Shown here one piece after another: positions 44,193 to 51,437 of a stretch of DNA of 64,000 nucleotides. Source of the stretch: Achromobacter mucicolens (GTDB lineage Bacteria; Pseudomonadota; Gammaproteobacteria; Burkholderiales; Burkholderiaceae_B); assembly GCF_902859725.1 (NCBI RefSeq), contig NZ_CADIJP010000007.1, forward strand, positions 124,001 to 188,000. The letters are read 5' to 3'. The notes below the pieces were generated by a model, which made no database searches, was not told the origin of the DNA, and was given only the letters and a program-made list of their open reading frames with translations. Numbering within the stretch: the stretch's first letter is position 1; each line of letters begins with the position of its first letter. The position numbers and the translations under genes are program-made.

Positions 44193-44687
44193 ATGAATTT
44201 CGATACAGCATTCGACCGCCTCATCGGGCATGAGGGCGGCTACAGCAACCATCCGGACGACCCTGGCGGCGAAACTATGTGGGGCGTGACTATAGCCGTG
44301 GCGCGGGCCAACGGGTATTCGGGCGCCATGCGCGACATGCCGCGCGATACAGCCAAGGCTATCTACCGGTCGCAATACTGGGACAAGGTGCAGGCGGACC
44401 GCATGCAGTTCCCGGTCGCTTTTCAGTTATTCGATGCTGCGGTGAACCACGGCAACGGCCAGGCCGCAAAGCTTCTTCAGCGCGCCGCGGGCGTGACGGA
44501 TGACGGCATCATCGGGCCGAAGACACTGGCGGCGGTAGCTGCGCGCGGCGCGGCGGCCATCCTGCTTCTCTTCAACGCCGAGCGCGAGCAGTTCTACACC
44601 GATCTGAAGACCTGGCCCAGCTTTGGCAAAGGCTGGTCGCGGCGCGTGGTTGCCAATCTGCGGTACGCCGCGGGGGATCTGCAATGA
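44193..44687 (+). CDS. Endolysin, glycoside hydrolase 108 family
   Basis: 164 residues. The GH108 N-terminal signature is FDRLIGHEGGYSNHPDDPGG followed by ETMWGVT, with the catalytic Glu in the HEGG motif. A C-terminal peptidoglycan-binding-3-like part has TDDGIIGPKTLAAV. It cleaves peptidoglycan at lysis. ATG 44193 is preferred over GTG 44184. It overlaps the holin gene by four bases. Confidence 0.93.
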   Translation: MNFDTAFDRLIGHEGGYSNHPDDPGGETMWGVTIAVARANGYSGAMRDMPRDTAKAIYRSQYWDKVQADRMQFPVAFQLFDAAVNHGNGQAAKLLQRAAGVTDDGIIGPKTLAAVAARGAAAILLLFNAEREQFYTDLKTWPSFGKGWSRRVVANLRYAAGDLQ

Positions 44688-45211
44688 ACTTCGACTGGAA
44701 GAGCGTGTTGGGCAACGTGGCGCCCATGCTGGCGACTGCCCTGGGCGGACCGCTCGCTGGCGGCGCGGTGGCAGCCATCACCAGAGCGCTGGGCCTGGGG
44801 GATGACGCGACGGACGCCGAAATAGCCAAGAAGCTGGCCGAAGCCGACCCCAGCACTCTGCTGCAACTCAAGAAAGCCGAGCAGGAATTCGCGGCGCGTA
44901 TGGCCGAGATGGGATTCAAGAGCGAGACGGATCTCGAAAAGATCGCGGCCGACGACCGGGCCGACGCGCGGCACCGCGAGATTGAGCGCCAGGACTGGAC
45001 GCCGCGAATCCTCGCCTACCTGGTGACCGCCGGTTTCTTCGGCATGCTTTCCGTGATGGTCTTTGCGGCCATCCCCGCCGCCAGCAAGGAACCGCTGTAT
45101 ATCCTGCTCGGCTCGCTCGGCACCGCCTGGACCAGCATCATTTCCTACTACTTCGGCAGCACCGCCGGCGGCCAGAAGAAGTCCGAGCTGCTGGCCAAGA
45201 CCAAGCCCTAG
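44684..45211 (+). CDS. Holin (3TM / GTA-type family)
   Basis: 175 residues. A glycine/alanine-rich N-terminal amphipathic stretch (MLATALGGPLAGGAVAAITR) and a charged central helix are followed by two C-terminal membrane helices (AYLVTAGFFGMLSVMVFAAI and YILLGSLGTAWTSIISYYFG), as in the GTA_holin_3TM family. It would permit endolysin access to the wall. ATG overlaps the endolysin stop. Last rightward gene before the integrase. Confidence 0.82.
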   Translation: MNFDWKSVLGNVAPMLATALGGPLAGGAVAAITRALGLGDDATDAEIAKKLAEADPSTLLQLKKAEQEFAARMAEMGFKSETDLEKIAADDRADARHREIERQDWTPRILAYLVTAGFFGMLSVMVFAAIPAASKEPLYILLGSLGTAWTSIISYYFGSTAGGQKKSELLAKTKP

Positions 45212-45220
45212 GGTTGCCCC

Positions 45221-46477
45221 TCAAGACGCCGCGCGCAGGGGCGTCACATTCCAGTCCTTGCCGCTGGCGCAGCTCTCCAGGTAGGCCGCCCACAGTTCGA
45301 GCGCGGCCCGCCGCTCGGGGATGTCGTCCCGCACGTCGTAGATCGCCTCCATCCCCTTGAGCTTGTGATTCAGGGCCAGCTCTGAAATCTCGTTGCTGAC
45401 GCCCAGGTTTCGCATGTGGCCCTTGGCGGTGCTGCGCGTGTCGTGCGGGGTGAACCGGCGGATGTCCAGGTCGCCGCGGTCGAAGGCGCGCCGGATGGCA
45501 GCCCACAGGGTGGTTTCGCCTACATGTGTATCGCCGCCCTGGTTGCGCCGGCGGCGCTCGTGCCTGGCCGGCAGCACCCATTCCGACGTGCCGGCCAGGG
45601 CCTGCAATTGCCGGAACCAGCCGGCTACGGTCGGCGTGAGCGGCACAGTGAAGCCGCGCCGGACCTTGACGTGTTCTTCTGGCACCCACCAGGTGCCGCG
45701 CTCCAGGTCGACGTACTCCCATCGGGCCTTGGCCAGCTCCACCGATCGGACACAGGTGGCCAGCAGGATGCGCAGCGCCAGGGCGTTCTCCGTCCCAATG
45801 TCCTCGATCTTGGCCAGCAGCCCGCGCAGCTCGGCCTCGGTCAGCATGACTCGTCGCTTGATCGGTGGGCGCGGCCCCAAGAGGGATACGAGATCGACGC
45901 CGGCGGCCGGGTTGGTGTCGATCAGGCGCAGGCCGCAGGCGTGGGCGAATAGCTGTTTGGCGGTCGTCAGCACGCGCTTGTTGATGGTCCACGTCCGCTT
46001 GGTGGATGTGAGCATGTGCACGACGTCAGACGGTTGCACCTGGTCTACCGGTATGGCGCCCAGCTTGGGAAGGATCGCCTTGTCCAGATCCCAGTTCCGG
46101 TAGGTGATGGTGTCGGCGGCCAGCCCTTCCAGCTTTTTGGCGCGGAAGTCGGCGACCAGTGCGCGGACATTTGAGATCTTCTCGGACCGGGCCTTGTCCC
46201 GCTGCTTCTCCAGGGCTGGATCGATCCCCTGGTCGATGGACGCACGATGCCCGCGAGCAGGGGCGCGTGCTGCCGCTAAGGTCAGGTCGGGGTAGTTCCC
46301 GATGGTGAGTTCCCGGGCGCGCTTCAAGTGCTGGTATCGCAGCACCCAGGTGGCGGTTCCAGCCCGGGAAAGGGTGAACGTCAACCCGTCCCCGTCCGTC
46401 CTCGAAATCGGCTGACCAGCCGAAACCCACCGGCGGATCTGTATGTCTTCCAGCAAATTCTTGCCGCGCTTGGCCAT
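45221..46477 (-). CDS. P4-type tyrosine integrase
   Basis: 418 residues. The N-terminal arm-binding domain (DUF4102-like: TDGDGLTFTLSRAGTATWVL, then LTIGNYPDLTLAAAR) precedes a core-binding domain and the catalytic domain with Arg (LLATCVRSVELAK), H-x-x-R (TPHDTRSTAK) and the nucleophile Tyr (AIYDVRDDIPERRAALELWA). It recombines the element into xth. It faces the holin gene tail to tail (9-bp gap). CTAGCTACAAA sites lie just upstream of its start. Confidence 0.95.
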   Translation of the reverse strand: MAKRGKNLLEDIQIRRWVSAGQPISRTDGDGLTFTLSRAGTATWVLRYQHLKRARELTIGNYPDLTLAAARAPARGHRASIDQGIDPALEKQRDKARSEKISNVRALVADFRAKKLEGLAADTITYRNWDLDKAILPKLGAIPVDQVQPSDVVHMLTSTKRTWTINKRVLTTAKQLFAHACGLRLIDTNPAAGVDLVSLLGPRPPIKRRVMLTEAELRGLLAKIEDIGTENALALRILLATCVRSVELAKARWEYVDLERGTWWVPEEHVKVRRGFTVPLTPTVAGWFRQLQALAGTSEWVLPARHERRRRNQGGDTHVGETTLWAAIRRAFDRGDLDIRRFTPHDTRSTAKGHMRNLGVSNEISELALNHKLKGMEAIYDVRDDIPERRAALELWAAYLESCASGKDWNVTPLRAAS

Positions 46478-46495
46478 GCGTTTCTGCCTCCAAAC

Positions 46496-46533
46496 TTTGT
46501 AGCTAGCCGCCTAGCTACAAACCTAGCTACAAA
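46496..46533. repeat. CTAGCTACAAA repeat cluster near the right end (arm-type sites)
   Basis: TTTGTAGCTAG at 46496-46506, then CTAGCTACAAA at 46511-46521 and 46523-46533. The first two form a perfect 11-bp inverted repeat with a 4-bp CCGC centre; the last two repeat the one-base-spaced tandem of the left end. They lie 19 bp upstream of the integrase start, so they may serve both recombination and integrase autoregulation. Confidence 0.75.
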
Positions 46534-46581
46534 TTGAGTTGTCGCCAGGAAAGTACTACATGACGCCATGGGAAACAAAAC

Positions 46582-46601
46582 AGCCCGCGGTTATGCGGGC
46601 T
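46582..46601 (-). terminator. Leftward terminator upstream of the integrase
   Basis: AGCCCGC-GGTTAT-GCGGGCT hairpin, followed on the minus strand by TGTTTTGTTT. It would stop transcription entering the element from the right flank. Confidence 0.65.
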
Positions 46602-46654
46602 GGCGGGGCATCGTGTGCATGGTGGGAAACAGCGGGCCACCTGCATCGGGCTTG

Positions 46655-46671
46655 CAGGTGGCGAGTTTCAT
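46655..46671 (-). pseudogene. xth: Displaced native 5' end of xth (first five codons)
   Basis: On the minus strand this reads ATG AAA CTC GCC ACC TG, encoding MKLAT as in the intact xth, then breaks off into unrelated sequence exactly at the Trp codon. The flank upstream of its start also resembles that of xth (TTTATTCAGGCGG here, TTTATTTATGCGG at 32287). It marks the right attachment site. Confidence 0.7.
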
Positions 46672-46730
46672 GTTTTCTTCAGACCGTTTATTCAGGCGGT
46701 TCTTGGCGGTGGCGCCTTCCAAACCCCGGT

Positions 46731-46753
46731 CTAGCTACTCATCTGGCTACGCA
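46731..46753 (+). repeat. Degenerate third tandem att-arm repeat outside the element
   Basis: CTAGCTACTCA-T-CTGGCTACGCA keeps the 11+1+11 layout of the CTAGCTACAAA pairs. It is 60 bp from the displaced xth start, as the left pair is 61 bp from the real one. Confidence 0.65.
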
Positions 46754-46802
46754 TCCGGGGCGTGGTTGGCATTCGCCGGGGATAAGGCCAGATGATACCC
46801 GC

Positions 46803-46862
46803 TCATGCTGTCTTCTTCTGCTTGCTGAACTCGATCATCGGATTCTCACCCACCGTAGCTCC
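46803..46862 (-). pseudogene. Relic of an AlpA-like gene C-terminus
   Basis: The minus strand ends ...MIEFSKQKKTA-stop, matching LIERSKQKKAA-stop of the intact AlpA-like gene; roughly 20 codons remain. It lies 50 bp beyond the degenerate arm repeat, against 59 bp at the left end. The remains imply an older related element at this locus. The rest of 46478-46933 has no gene. Confidence 0.68.
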
Positions 46863-46895
46863 GCCATTGCCGCAAGGTGTCTGACCCCTTCAAGC

Positions 46896-46927
46896 AAAAA
46901 CCCCGATTCCTTCGAATCGGGGTTTTT
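46896..46927. terminator. Bidirectional rho-independent terminator
   Basis: AAAAA-CCCCGATTC-CTTC-GAATCGGGG-TTTTT: a perfect 9-bp stem with A and T runs on either side, directly downstream of the leftward 72-aa gene. Confidence 0.9.
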
Positions 46928-46933
46928 CTTTTG

Positions 46934-47152
46934 CTACTCACTGATGTGATTGAACTCGACCGAGCCCGGGTCGATGCCGCCGCCCCGCAGTCTGGCGTCG
47001 ACATCGTCGGGGTTGCCGGCCGTCTTTGCCTCGGGCAGGTCCAGCCAGTTTGCCAATTCCTGCCTGGCCTGCTGGGCCTCGGAAATGCCGCCGTTGACCA
47101 AAGCCACGCCTTCGCTGCCGTCGAGCTTTCGATAACTGATCTGTGTCTTCAT
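46934..47152 (-). CDS. Hypothetical protein (72 aa)
   Basis: Starts at ATG 47152, with an excellent AGGAGG four bases upstream, reading MKTQISYRKLDGSEGVALVN. Acidic, soluble, ending GGGIDPGSVEFNHISE. A strong terminator follows. No family recognised, but the ribosome site and terminator make it a convincing gene. It lies 86 bp downstream of the SDR gene. Confidence 0.72.
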   Translation of the reverse strand: MKTQISYRKLDGSEGVALVNGGISEAQQARQELANWLDLPEAKTAGNPDDVDARLRGGGIDPGSVEFNHISE

Positions 47153-47238
47153 CTTGCCTCCTGGGTTGCGGTGGATTGCCGTTCCACCGTAACACACGAG
47201 ACAACGGCGTTGTCCGGGCAGCAGCCCGATCCGCTTCC

Positions 47239-48021
47239 TTATCCCTTGACCAATCCGCCATCCACAATCAGGTTCTGCCCGGTCACCGCGCGCGACCACG
47301 GGCTGGCGAAGAACAGGACCGCGTCGGCGAATTGTTCCGGCGTGGTGACCTCGCGCAGCGGGGTGCCGGCGGCGATCATGTCGAAGACGGCGTCGGGGGT
47401 GGCGGCGGAGGCGTCGGTGGTGCGCAGCAGGCCGCCGGACACCATGTTGACGGTGATGCCGTCAGCGCCCAGCTCGTGCGACAGCGTGCGGGTGAAGGCC
47501 AGCAGCGCGGCCTTGGCGGCGGTGTAGTCGTGGTAAGGCACGACCGGGTTCTGGACGAGGTTGGTGCCGACGTTGATGATGCGTCCGCCGCCGGCGGCGC
47601 GCATGCCGGGCAGGGCGGCCTGCGTGGTGTTCAGGGCGGCGCGCACGCTGCCTTCGAGCTGGGCGTTCATCTGCGCCCAGTCCAGCGTGTCGGCGTGGGG
47701 GCGGGCATCGCCGTTGAACTGGAAGGCGGGCAGCGCGTTGTTGACGATGGTGTGGACCGGCTGGCCGAAATGCTGGCTGGCGCGGGCGACCATGGCGGCG
47801 ACGGCCGCGGGGTCGCGCACGTCGGCCTGCACGGCCAGGGCGCGGTCCGGGGCGATGGCTGCAAGGGCCTGCGCGCGGTCGGCGCTGTTCAGGTAGTTGA
47901 TGACGACCTTGGCGCCTTCACGCAGAAAGGCCTGCGCGATGGCGGCGCCCAGGCCGCGGCTGGCGCCGGTGACGATGACGAGTTGCTGGTCCAGGGTTGG
48001 TTGCGGGCGTTGCGATGACAT
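47239..48021 (-). CDS. Short-chain dehydrogenase/reductase (FabG-like)
   Basis: 260 residues with the Rossmann motif VIVTGASRGLGAAIAQAF, NNAL, the active-site YTAAKAALLAFTR and a C-terminal GQNLIVDGG. NAD(P)-dependent oxidoreductase; FabG-like but isolated from fatty-acid genes, so the physiological substrate is unknown. The position 13 residues before the catalytic Tyr, normally Ser, is Thr (INVGTN). It lies 17 bp downstream of the GntR gene and is likely co-transcribed. Confidence 0.9.
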   Translation of the reverse strand: MSSQRPQPTLDQQLVIVTGASRGLGAAIAQAFLREGAKVVINYLNSADRAQALAAIAPDRALAVQADVRDPAAVAAMVARASQHFGQPVHTIVNNALPAFQFNGDARPHADTLDWAQMNAQLEGSVRAALNTTQAALPGMRAAGGGRIINVGTNLVQNPVVPYHDYTAAKAALLAFTRTLSHELGADGITVNMVSGGLLRTTDASAATPDAVFDMIAAGTPLREVTTPEQFADAVLFFASPWSRAVTGQNLIVDGGLVKG

Positions 48022-48038
48022 GAATTGAAGCTTCCTGC

Positions 48039-48842
48039 TCAGTGTTCCGAGCCGCTGTTGAGCATGCGGCTGCGGGCTTTTTCGATATGGGCGCGCATGA
48101 CGTTGCGGGCGCCCTCGGCATCCTGATCGCGGATCAGTTTATAGATGTGGCGATGTTCGTCGATGGCGGCGCGCGTGCGCTTCCAGGGTTCGCTGTGCAC
48201 CAGATGGCGCATGACGTTCACGGCGTGGCTGACGTCGTACTCCAGCGACTTGAGCACCTGCACGAAGCGCTGGTTGCCGGTGGCGGACGCAATGGCGCGG
48301 TGAAATCCGTAGTCGTGATGGTGGGCGATGGCACCGGACGCGTCGGCCTCTTCGTAGCCGGTCAGCATGCGGTCCATTTCCTGCAGGTCTTCGGGCGTGC
48401 GGCGCAGCGCGGCAAGGTGGGCGCATTCGGGCTCGATCACCATGCGCAGTTCCAGGCCTTCCAGGATATGGCCCACGCGGCGCGCGGGGTCCACGGCGGG
48501 CATGCCGCCCATCAGGTCCGGTTTGGACTTGACGTAGGTGCCGGACCCGCGGATCGAGTCCACGAGCTGATCTTCGCGCAGGCGGTCCAGCGCCTGGCGC
48601 ACGACCGGCCGCGACACCTCGAAGAGGGCGGCCAGTTCCAGTTCTGTCGGCAGCTTGTTGCCGGGCGCGATCTTGCCGGTGGCGATCGCGTAGAACAGGC
48701 TTTCGTAGACGCGCTCGGCAAAACGCTCGGCGCGCACGTAGCCCAGGCCGGACGCCACCTCGGCCAGAACGTCCAGTTCGGGACGGGGGCGGGTGGCCGC
48801 GGCCAGCAGCGATTCCAGCTGCGGGTCACGCACGTTGCTCAT
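48039..48842 (-). CDS. GntR-family regulator, FadR/FCD subfamily
   Basis: 267 residues. A winged HTH (LPTELELAALFEVSRPVVRQ, then ALDRLREDQLV) precedes an all-helical FCD ligand domain with the metal/acid-binding HHDYGFHRAIASATGN. ATG 48842 has AAGGAG six bases upstream. FCD regulators respond to organic acids. It heads an operon with the SDR and diverges from the aldehyde dehydrogenase, the probable target. Confidence 0.92.
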   Translation of the reverse strand: MSNVRDPQLESLLAAATRPRPELDVLAEVASGLGYVRAERFAERVYESLFYAIATGKIAPGNKLPTELELAALFEVSRPVVRQALDRLREDQLVDSIRGSGTYVKSKPDLMGGMPAVDPARRVGHILEGLELRMVIEPECAHLAALRRTPEDLQEMDRMLTGYEEADASGAIAHHHDYGFHRAIASATGNQRFVQVLKSLEYDVSHAVNVMRHLVHSEPWKRTRAAIDEHRHIYKLIRDQDAEGARNVMRAHIEKARSRMLNSGSEH

Positions 48843-48943
48843 CGGACGCTCCTTGAAGTGGGGACGGGTTGTCATGCGGCATGACTTCCCCGCCGGGCGC
48901 TAAGCCCCTGAAATATTAGGGATAACCCGATCATCCAGAAAAA

Positions 48944-48962
48944 TATCCTGAACCTTGGGATA
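48944..48962. promoter_or_regulatory. Candidate GntR operator in the divergent region
   Basis: TATCC-N9-GGATA inverted repeat at 48944-48962; the nearby GGGATAA at 48919-48925 repeats the right arm. The 48843-49134 interval has no gene and holds the promoters of the GntR and aldehyde dehydrogenase genes. Confidence 0.35.
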
Positions 48963-49134
48963 AAAGCTGTCATTCCAATTGACAAGTTACGGAGGGCTCC
49001 CGTACCTTGCCATCACACCACAACGCCCGCGCGCATGACGCGCTGGCGGCGCGGCTGGCCCTCTGCCGGCAAGCGCCTGGAGACACGCAGATTCCCCCAA
49101 CCGGCCGTTCGGCCGCTACTTTACTCCGCACATC

Positions 49135-50568
49135 GTGACTCAGAAGAACTTTATCGCCAACCAATGGGTGGCCGCGGCCACCGGTGAAACCATTCCCGTC
49201 CTGAACCCGTCCGATGGCAAGCCTTTCGAGGAATTGGCCCGCTCGAACGAGGCGGACGTGGACCGTGCCGTCAAGGCCGCCCGCCAGGCCTTCGAGGGCG
49301 AGTGGGGCCAGATGGCGCCCGCCGTGCGCAGCCGCCTGTTGATGAAGATCGCCTTCGCGCTGCTGGACCGCCAGGAGGAACTGGCGCAGCTGGAGTCGGC
49401 CGACACGGGCAAGCCCATCAAGCAGGCGCGCGCCGACGCCGCCGCGGTGGCGCGCTACTTCGAGTTCTATGCCGGCGCGGTCGACAAGCTGCACGGCGAG
49501 ACCATTCCCTACACGCCCGGCTTCACGGTGCTGACCGTGCGCGAGCCCCACGGCGTGACCGGCCACATCGTGCCTTGGAACTACCCCCTGCAGATCTTCG
49601 GCCGCAGCGTCGGCGCGGCGCTGGCCGCGAGCAATGCCTGCGTGGTCAAGCCCGCCGAGGACGCCTGCCTGTCGCTCCTGAAGCTGGCCGAAATCGCCGC
49701 TGAAGTGGGCCTGCCCGCCGGCGCGCTGAACATCGTCACCGGCTACGGCCATGAGGCGGGCGCCGCGCTGTCCGCGCATCCCGGCATCGACCACATTTCG
49801 TTCACGGGCTCGCCGCAGACGGGCAAGATGGTGGCGCATGCCGCCGCCGAAAACCACGTGCCCGTCACGCTGGAGCTGGGCGGCAAGTCGCCGCAGATCG
49901 TGTTTGACGACGCCGACCTGGACGCCGCGATGCCGGTGCTGCTGGGCGCCATCATCCAGAACGCCGGCCAGACGTGCTCGGCGGGCAGCCGCGTGCTGAT
50001 CCAGCGCGGCGTGTACGAAACCGTGCTCAAGCGCCTGTCCGACGCGTTCTCGGCCACGGTGACCGGCCCGGCGGCGGCCGACCTGGATGTGGGTCCGCTG
50101 ATCAACGCGCGCCAGCAGGACCGCGTGCGCGGCTTCCTGGCCGAAGCCGAAGCGCAAGGCATGAAGGTCGCCGCGCGCGGCAAGCTGAAGGACGGCACGC
50201 CCGAGGCCGGCTTCTACCAGCCGCCCGTCCTGTTCCGCGACGTGCCGCCGGACAGCCGCCTGGCGCAGGAAGAAGTCTTCGGCCCGGTGCTGGCCGCCAT
50301 GGTCTTCGACACCGAGGAAGAAGCGCTGGAAATCGCCAACGGCACCCTGTACGGCCTGGTGGCGGGCGTGTGGACGCGCGATGGCGGTCGCCAGATGCGC
50401 CTGGCGCGCAAGCTGCGCGCGGGCCAGGTGTTCGTCAACAACTACGGCGCTGGCGGCGGCGTGGAACTGCCATTCGGCGGTTCGCGCCAGTCTGGCTACG
50501 GCCGCGAAAAGGGCTTTGAGGCGCTGTACGGCTTCACGTCCCTGAAGACCATCGCGATCCGCCACTGA
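49135..50568 (+). CDS. Aldehyde dehydrogenase family protein
   Basis: 477 residues with the full ALDH signature: VPWNYPLQIFGRSVGAALAA, FTGSPQTGKMV, the Glu motif LELGGKSPQIV, the catalytic Cys in NAGQTCSAGSRV, and EEVFGPVL. It oxidises an aldehyde to the acid with NAD(P)+; substrate unknown, betaine-aldehyde-like enzymes being closest in pattern. The start is GTG 49135, without an obvious ribosome site. Probably controlled by the divergent GntR protein. Confidence 0.92.
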   Translation: MTQKNFIANQWVAAATGETIPVLNPSDGKPFEELARSNEADVDRAVKAARQAFEGEWGQMAPAVRSRLLMKIAFALLDRQEELAQLESADTGKPIKQARADAAAVARYFEFYAGAVDKLHGETIPYTPGFTVLTVREPHGVTGHIVPWNYPLQIFGRSVGAALAASNACVVKPAEDACLSLLKLAEIAAEVGLPAGALNIVTGYGHEAGAALSAHPGIDHISFTGSPQTGKMVAHAAAENHVPVTLELGGKSPQIVFDDADLDAAMPVLLGAIIQNAGQTCSAGSRVLIQRGVYETVLKRLSDAFSATVTGPAAADLDVGPLINARQQDRVRGFLAEAEAQGMKVAARGKLKDGTPEAGFYQPPVLFRDVPPDSRLAQEEVFGPVLAAMVFDTEEEALEIANGTLYGLVAGVWTRDGGRQMRLARKLRAGQVFVNNYGAGGGVELPFGGSRQSGYGREKGFEALYGFTSLKTIAIRH

Positions 50569-50669
50569 TCGCGGGGCGGGGCGGCGGCCCTGACCAAGGA
50601 CCCGGGCAAAATATCGGTTAACGTTGATGTTTTGCTTCCGGGGCCTGCCGCCCCGCATTCAGGATCCGT

Positions 50670-51374
50670 ATGTTCACCGGTATTGTTCAAGGCACCGCGA
50701 AGATCGCAAAGATCGCGGATCGCGAAGGCCTGCGCACCTTCACGCTGGATTTTCCCCCTGGTTTCTGCACTGACCTGGCCATTGGCGCCAGCGTCTCGAC
50801 GGACGGCGTCTGCCTGACCGTCACGGAAATCCTGTCCGAGAACCAGGCCACGTTCGACGTCATGCTGCAAAGCCTGGCGATCACCACGCTGGGCAGCTAC
50901 GCCGAGGGCGATAGCGCGAACGTGGAGCGCGCGGCCAAGGACGGCGCCGAGATCGGCGGCCATCCGCTGTCCGGTCACGTGGACTTCACCTCGCAGGTGC
51001 TGATGGTGAAATCGTCGGACACCAATCGCCTGATGCGCTTCAGCATCCCCGAGGCCTTTCGCAAATACGTGTTCGCCAAGGGCTACATCGCCATCAACGG
51101 CGCCAGCCTCACCGTGTCGGAAGTGAACCGCGCCGAGGGCTGGTTCGAGGTCTGGCTGATTCCCGAGACGCGCCGCATGACGGTCTTCGAGGACAAGCAG
51201 GTGGGCGATGCGGTCAACATCGAGATCGAACGCAGCACGCAGGTCATCGTCGACACCGTGCGCGAAACCGTGCAGGAAAGCCTGGGCAAGCTGCAACCGC
51301 TGCTGGAAGCGATCCTGAAGGAAAAGGGGCTGACGCTTGAAGACTTCGTCAACCCGCAGGGCAAGCTGAAGTAA
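50670..51374 (+). CDS. Riboflavin synthase alpha-subunit homologue
   Basis: 234 residues with two lumazine-binding repeats. Repeat one begins MFTGIVQGTAKI and has STDGVCLTVTE (catalytic Cys region) and GGHPLSGHVD (His). Repeat two has AKGYIAINGASLTVSEVNR. Riboflavin synthase dismutates two dimethyl-ribityllumazines. It is longer than the usual 200-215 residues by a helical C-terminal tail, there is no FMN riboswitch upstream, and no other rib gene is nearby, so it may be a second copy. AGGA lies upstream of ATG 50670. Confidence 0.88.
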   Translation: MFTGIVQGTAKIAKIADREGLRTFTLDFPPGFCTDLAIGASVSTDGVCLTVTEILSENQATFDVMLQSLAITTLGSYAEGDSANVERAAKDGAEIGGHPLSGHVDFTSQVLMVKSSDTNRLMRFSIPEAFRKYVFAKGYIAINGASLTVSEVNRAEGWFEVWLIPETRRMTVFEDKQVGDAVNIEIERSTQVIVDTVRETVQESLGKLQPLLEAILKEKGLTLEDFVNPQGKLK

Positions 51375-51404
51375 TTCCGCCCAAGCGTGGCCGCCCTGAC
51401 TGCA

Positions 51405-51430
51405 ATGGCCGGCGCCTTCGCGCCGGCCAT
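51405..51430. terminator. Terminator hairpin between convergent ribE-like and mlrC-like genes
   Basis: Perfect 11-bp stem (ATGGCCGGCGC with GCGCCGGCCAT) around a CTTC loop, followed by GTCGTTTT on the plus strand. Confidence 0.8.
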
Positions 51431-51437
51431 GTCGTTT

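Larger units (their letters stand above)
32253..46662. mobile_element. Cryptic prophage-like integrative element (14.4 kb) in the 5' end of xth
   Basis: Bounded by CAGGTGGC within codons 4-6 of xth on the left (32253-32260) and by the same 8 bases in a displaced xth 5' fragment on the right (46655-46662). It carries an AlpA-like gene next to the left end, a P4-type integrase next to the right end, early phage genes (leftward), an ejection protein, tail fibre and lysis genes (rightward), and an acyltransferase cargo gene. No terminase, portal, capsid, replicase or repressor is present, so it is not self-sufficient. It may be an internally deleted prophage or a dependent element. Confidence 0.85.

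Noticed and set aside
32253-46662. Complete inducible prophage
   Set aside because: No terminase, portal, capsid, tail-tube, replication or repressor genes are present.
46568-46795. 75-codon rightward frame at the right end of the element
   Set aside because: It crosses a terminator hairpin, the displaced xth start and the degenerate att repeat, all of which explain the sequence better.
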